Below the pieces are notes generated by a model. It was not told where the DNA came from. It did not search any database and was given only the letters and a program-made list of their open reading frames with translations. From Butyrivibrio sp. (GTDB taxonomy: Bacteria; Bacillota; Clostridia; Lachnospirales; Lachnospiraceae), in NCBI GenBank assembly GCA_016297265.1, contig JAEDHB010000029.1, positions 1 through 17,200 of the forward strand: a DNA stretch of 17,200 bases, read 5' to 3'. The position numbers and the translations under genes were made by a program. Of the stretch, positions 15,853-17,200 are shown piece after piece; the stretch's first letter is position 1, and the number at the start of each line of letters is the position of its first letter.

Positions 15853-15881
15853 ATTATACCACCTTATGAATCATTTTCATA
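15853..15881 (-). promoter_or_regulatory. Promoter and operator-like palindrome of the small ORF-GNAT operon
   Basis: On the minus strand ATGAAA (15875-15880, four of six) and perfect TATAAT (15853-15858) are 16 bases apart. The inverted repeat TATGAA (15865-15870), five bases, TTCATA (15876-15881) covers the -35 and spacer, where an autoregulating antitoxin would bind. Confidence 0.55.
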
Positions 15882-16212
15882 GATAGTATAATATCCAATT
15901 TTCAATAAAAGAACTCATTAATGGCATTTTATTATATTCAAAGATAATACACAAGTGTTATTTCTGTGAACAATCAAAAAAGCCTAAAAATTGGGCTTGG
16001 CAATTTTCACAAAAATAAATTTTTTTCGAGCTAAAAACACACGTCAAAATCCATTTTTAACTCTAATACACTCATTTTGTTTATGCAACTTATACAATTT
16101 GGGGCATTTTTAAGCAAAAAAAACGAAATTATTTCGTAATCCACCATTCGTTATCATAAGTAAGCAAGTAAGAAAACTTGCAAAATTATCAAAACAAAGG
16201 GAGTAATTTTAT
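15882..16212. other. AT-rich non-coding stretch with several dyads
   Basis: No convincing gene on either strand. Visible structures are AAGCC/GGCTT (15980-15998, nine-base loop), the palindrome ACGAAAT-T-ATTTCGT (16123-16137), and GCAAGT/ACTTGC (16164-16181, six-base loop). I do not find a GUGYG-type group II intron 5' end or a typical domain I here. A promoter for the reverse transcriptase must lie in this stretch or upstream, but no single candidate stands out. Confidence 0.5.
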
Positions 16213-16245
16213 ATGAAGTACAACCGTATTAGAGACCCAACATAA
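16213..16245 (+). CDS. Possible 10-codon leader ORF before the reverse transcriptase
   Basis: ATG followed by KYNRIRDPT and TAA, with GGGAG (16199-16203) nine bases before the start. The stop codon lies in the left arm of an 18-base perfect palindrome. It may be a leader peptide, the first codons of a gene interrupted by the element, or chance. Confidence 0.35.
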   Translation: MKYNRIRDPT

Positions 16246-16255
16246 TATTATGTTG
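16238..16255. repeat. Perfect 18-base palindrome
   Basis: CAACATAAT (16238-16246) is directly followed by its reverse complement ATTATGTTG (16247-16255). It overlaps the leader ORF stop and lies about 50 bases before the reverse transcriptase start. It could be an operator or the footprint of an insertion target. Confidence 0.8.
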
Positions 16256-16303
16256 CAATTTATCCGTCTATGTAGAATTTTTGAAAGGAGTTGCAAAATT
16301 AAC

Positions 16304-17155
16304 GTGAAAACGTCTACAACTACTGATACATGGAAAAGCTGGTCTGATATAAATTTCGAATTAGCTGAATCAAATATTAAAAAACTGCAAAAGCGGATTG
16401 TTAAGGCTTATCGCAATGATGACATTTATCTGATGAAACATTTGCAACACAAGTTGATACATTCAAACTATGCGAAAGCATTAGCTGTTAAGCACGTTAT
16501 TTCCTGTGATGGATGTAATACTGCCGGAATAGATAATGTGATATGGAATAATTTATCTGATTGCTTTGATGCAGTCTTATCCTTGAAGCACAGAGGTTAC
16601 AAACCCCTACCAGTTAAAAGGATATATATAGATAAATCCAATGGTAAGAGACGCCCTCTCGGAATTCCAACATTGAAAGACCGAGCTATGCAAACATTAT
16701 ATAAATTTGCTCTGGAGCCGATTGCTGAATACATTGCTGATGAACATTCATATGCTTATAGAAAAGGACGTGGATGTAAGGATGCAATTAATCATGTTGA
16801 TTCCATGCTGCGTACACGAAGTGATTACAGGTATGTATTGAAACTTGATATAAAATCATGCTTTGATACTATCAGCCATGAATGGTTGCTTGATAATATC
16901 CCCTTTGATAAAAAGATGTTATATGCATTTTTGAAATGTGGATATGTTGAAGATGACATCTATTATGATACCATTGAGGGAATTCCTCAAGGTGGATGTT
17001 TGTCTCCTATACTATGTAATATGACACTCGATGGTTTAGAGTCGATTGTCATAGATAAATGGTGTGGTGATGTTGGTTTTGTTAGATATGCAGATGATTG
17101 TTTATTATTTGCTGATACTCCTTCTTTTTTAGTGCAAGAAGTATTGACGGTGTGA
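16304..17155 (+). CDS. Group II intron-type reverse transcriptase, interrupted after YADD
   Basis: A 283-residue product up to a TGA at 17153. The RVT-N-like start (WKSWSDINF..LQKRIVKAY..LQHKLIHSNYAKALAV) and the palm motifs are those of group II intron reverse transcriptases: RRPLGIPTLKDRAMQ, LDIKSCFD (181-188), GIPQGGCLSPILCNMTLDGLE (PQGG at 228-231) and the catalytic YADD (262-265). The MTLDGLE phrase is common in the chloroplast-like class. Family members go on with the rest of the palm, a thumb/maturase and often an HNH domain. Here a TGA follows 17 codons after YADD, yet the same frame stays open to the window end and reads NFFCKFRSSMIIDAV, which resembles the expected next helix. GTG 16304 is chosen because homology starts soon after; AGGAG is 13 bases upstream. 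An in-frame ATG lies at 16250. Confidence 0.85.
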   Translation: MKTSTTTDTWKSWSDINFELAESNIKKLQKRIVKAYRNDDIYLMKHLQHKLIHSNYAKALAVKHVISCDGCNTAGIDNVIWNNLSDCFDAVLSLKHRGYKPLPVKRIYIDKSNGKRRPLGIPTLKDRAMQTLYKFALEPIAEYIADEHSYAYRKGRGCKDAINHVDSMLRTRSDYRYVLKLDIKSCFDTISHEWLLDNIPFDKKMLYAFLKCGYVEDDIYYDTIEGIPQGGCLSPILCNMTLDGLESIVIDKWCGDVGFVRYADDCLLFADTPSFLVQEVLTV

Positions 17156-17200
17156 AATTTTTTCTGTAAATTCAGATCTTCTATGATAATTGATGCGGTC

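Noticed and set aside
15882..16212. CRISPR array or tandem repeats in the AT-rich stretch
   Set aside because: No regularly spaced direct repeats; only isolated inverted repeats are present.
16304..17200. Reverse transcriptase as part of a diversity-generating retroelement or retron
   Set aside because: The N-terminal region and palm motifs match group II intron enzymes; no template/variable repeat pair or retron-type RNA was seen in the window, though sequence beyond 17200 is not available.

Overview
The window looks like chromosome of a low-GC Gram-positive anaerobe of the Clostridia, most likely a Lachnospiraceae relative. This is inferred from the AT-rich sequence, strong AGGAGG-type ribosome sites, several TTG starts, a clostridial Mrp with an N-terminal cysteine cluster, and a SpoIID-like sporulation-type protein. 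No species can be named from the sequence alone.

Layout: (1) 1-52 is the 5' part of a minus-strand tRNA-Val(UAC) with a near-consensus promoter. (2) 138-3457, minus strand, is a three-gene operon: a degenerate ABC ATPase, a 12-segment permease and a lipoprotein. (3) Divergent from it is a PAP2-family membrane phosphatase (3611-4282, plus), which meets a family 2 glycosyltransferase (4300-5316, minus) tail to tail over a shared bidirectional terminator. (4) 5392-7155, minus, is an mrp / CPBP-protease operon with overlapping stop codon and ribosome site. Divergent from it is an Sfp-type phosphopantetheinyl transferase (7287-7910, plus). (5) 7933-14092, minus, holds housekeeping genes: argS with its own promoter, and the carA-carB operon for carbamoyl phosphate synthesis, with a terminator-like hairpin and a run of ten U in the carA leader.

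(6) From about 14298 the character changes. A SpoIID/LytB-like gene (plus) starts normally but loses its homology at about 14972. It is followed by a small-ORF/GNAT pair (minus) arranged like a toxin-antitoxin operon, about 400 bases of very AT-rich DNA with several dyads and a 10-codon leader ORF, and a group II intron-type reverse transcriptase (plus). The reverse transcriptase runs into a TGA shortly after its YADD active site and then continues open to the window end. I read 14973-17200 as an accessory or recombined segment next to conserved chromosome. This part deserves the closest second look.

The housekeeping genes are confidently identified. The transporter substrate, the GNAT target, the small putative antitoxin family and the boundaries of the reverse transcriptase element cannot be settled from sequence alone.
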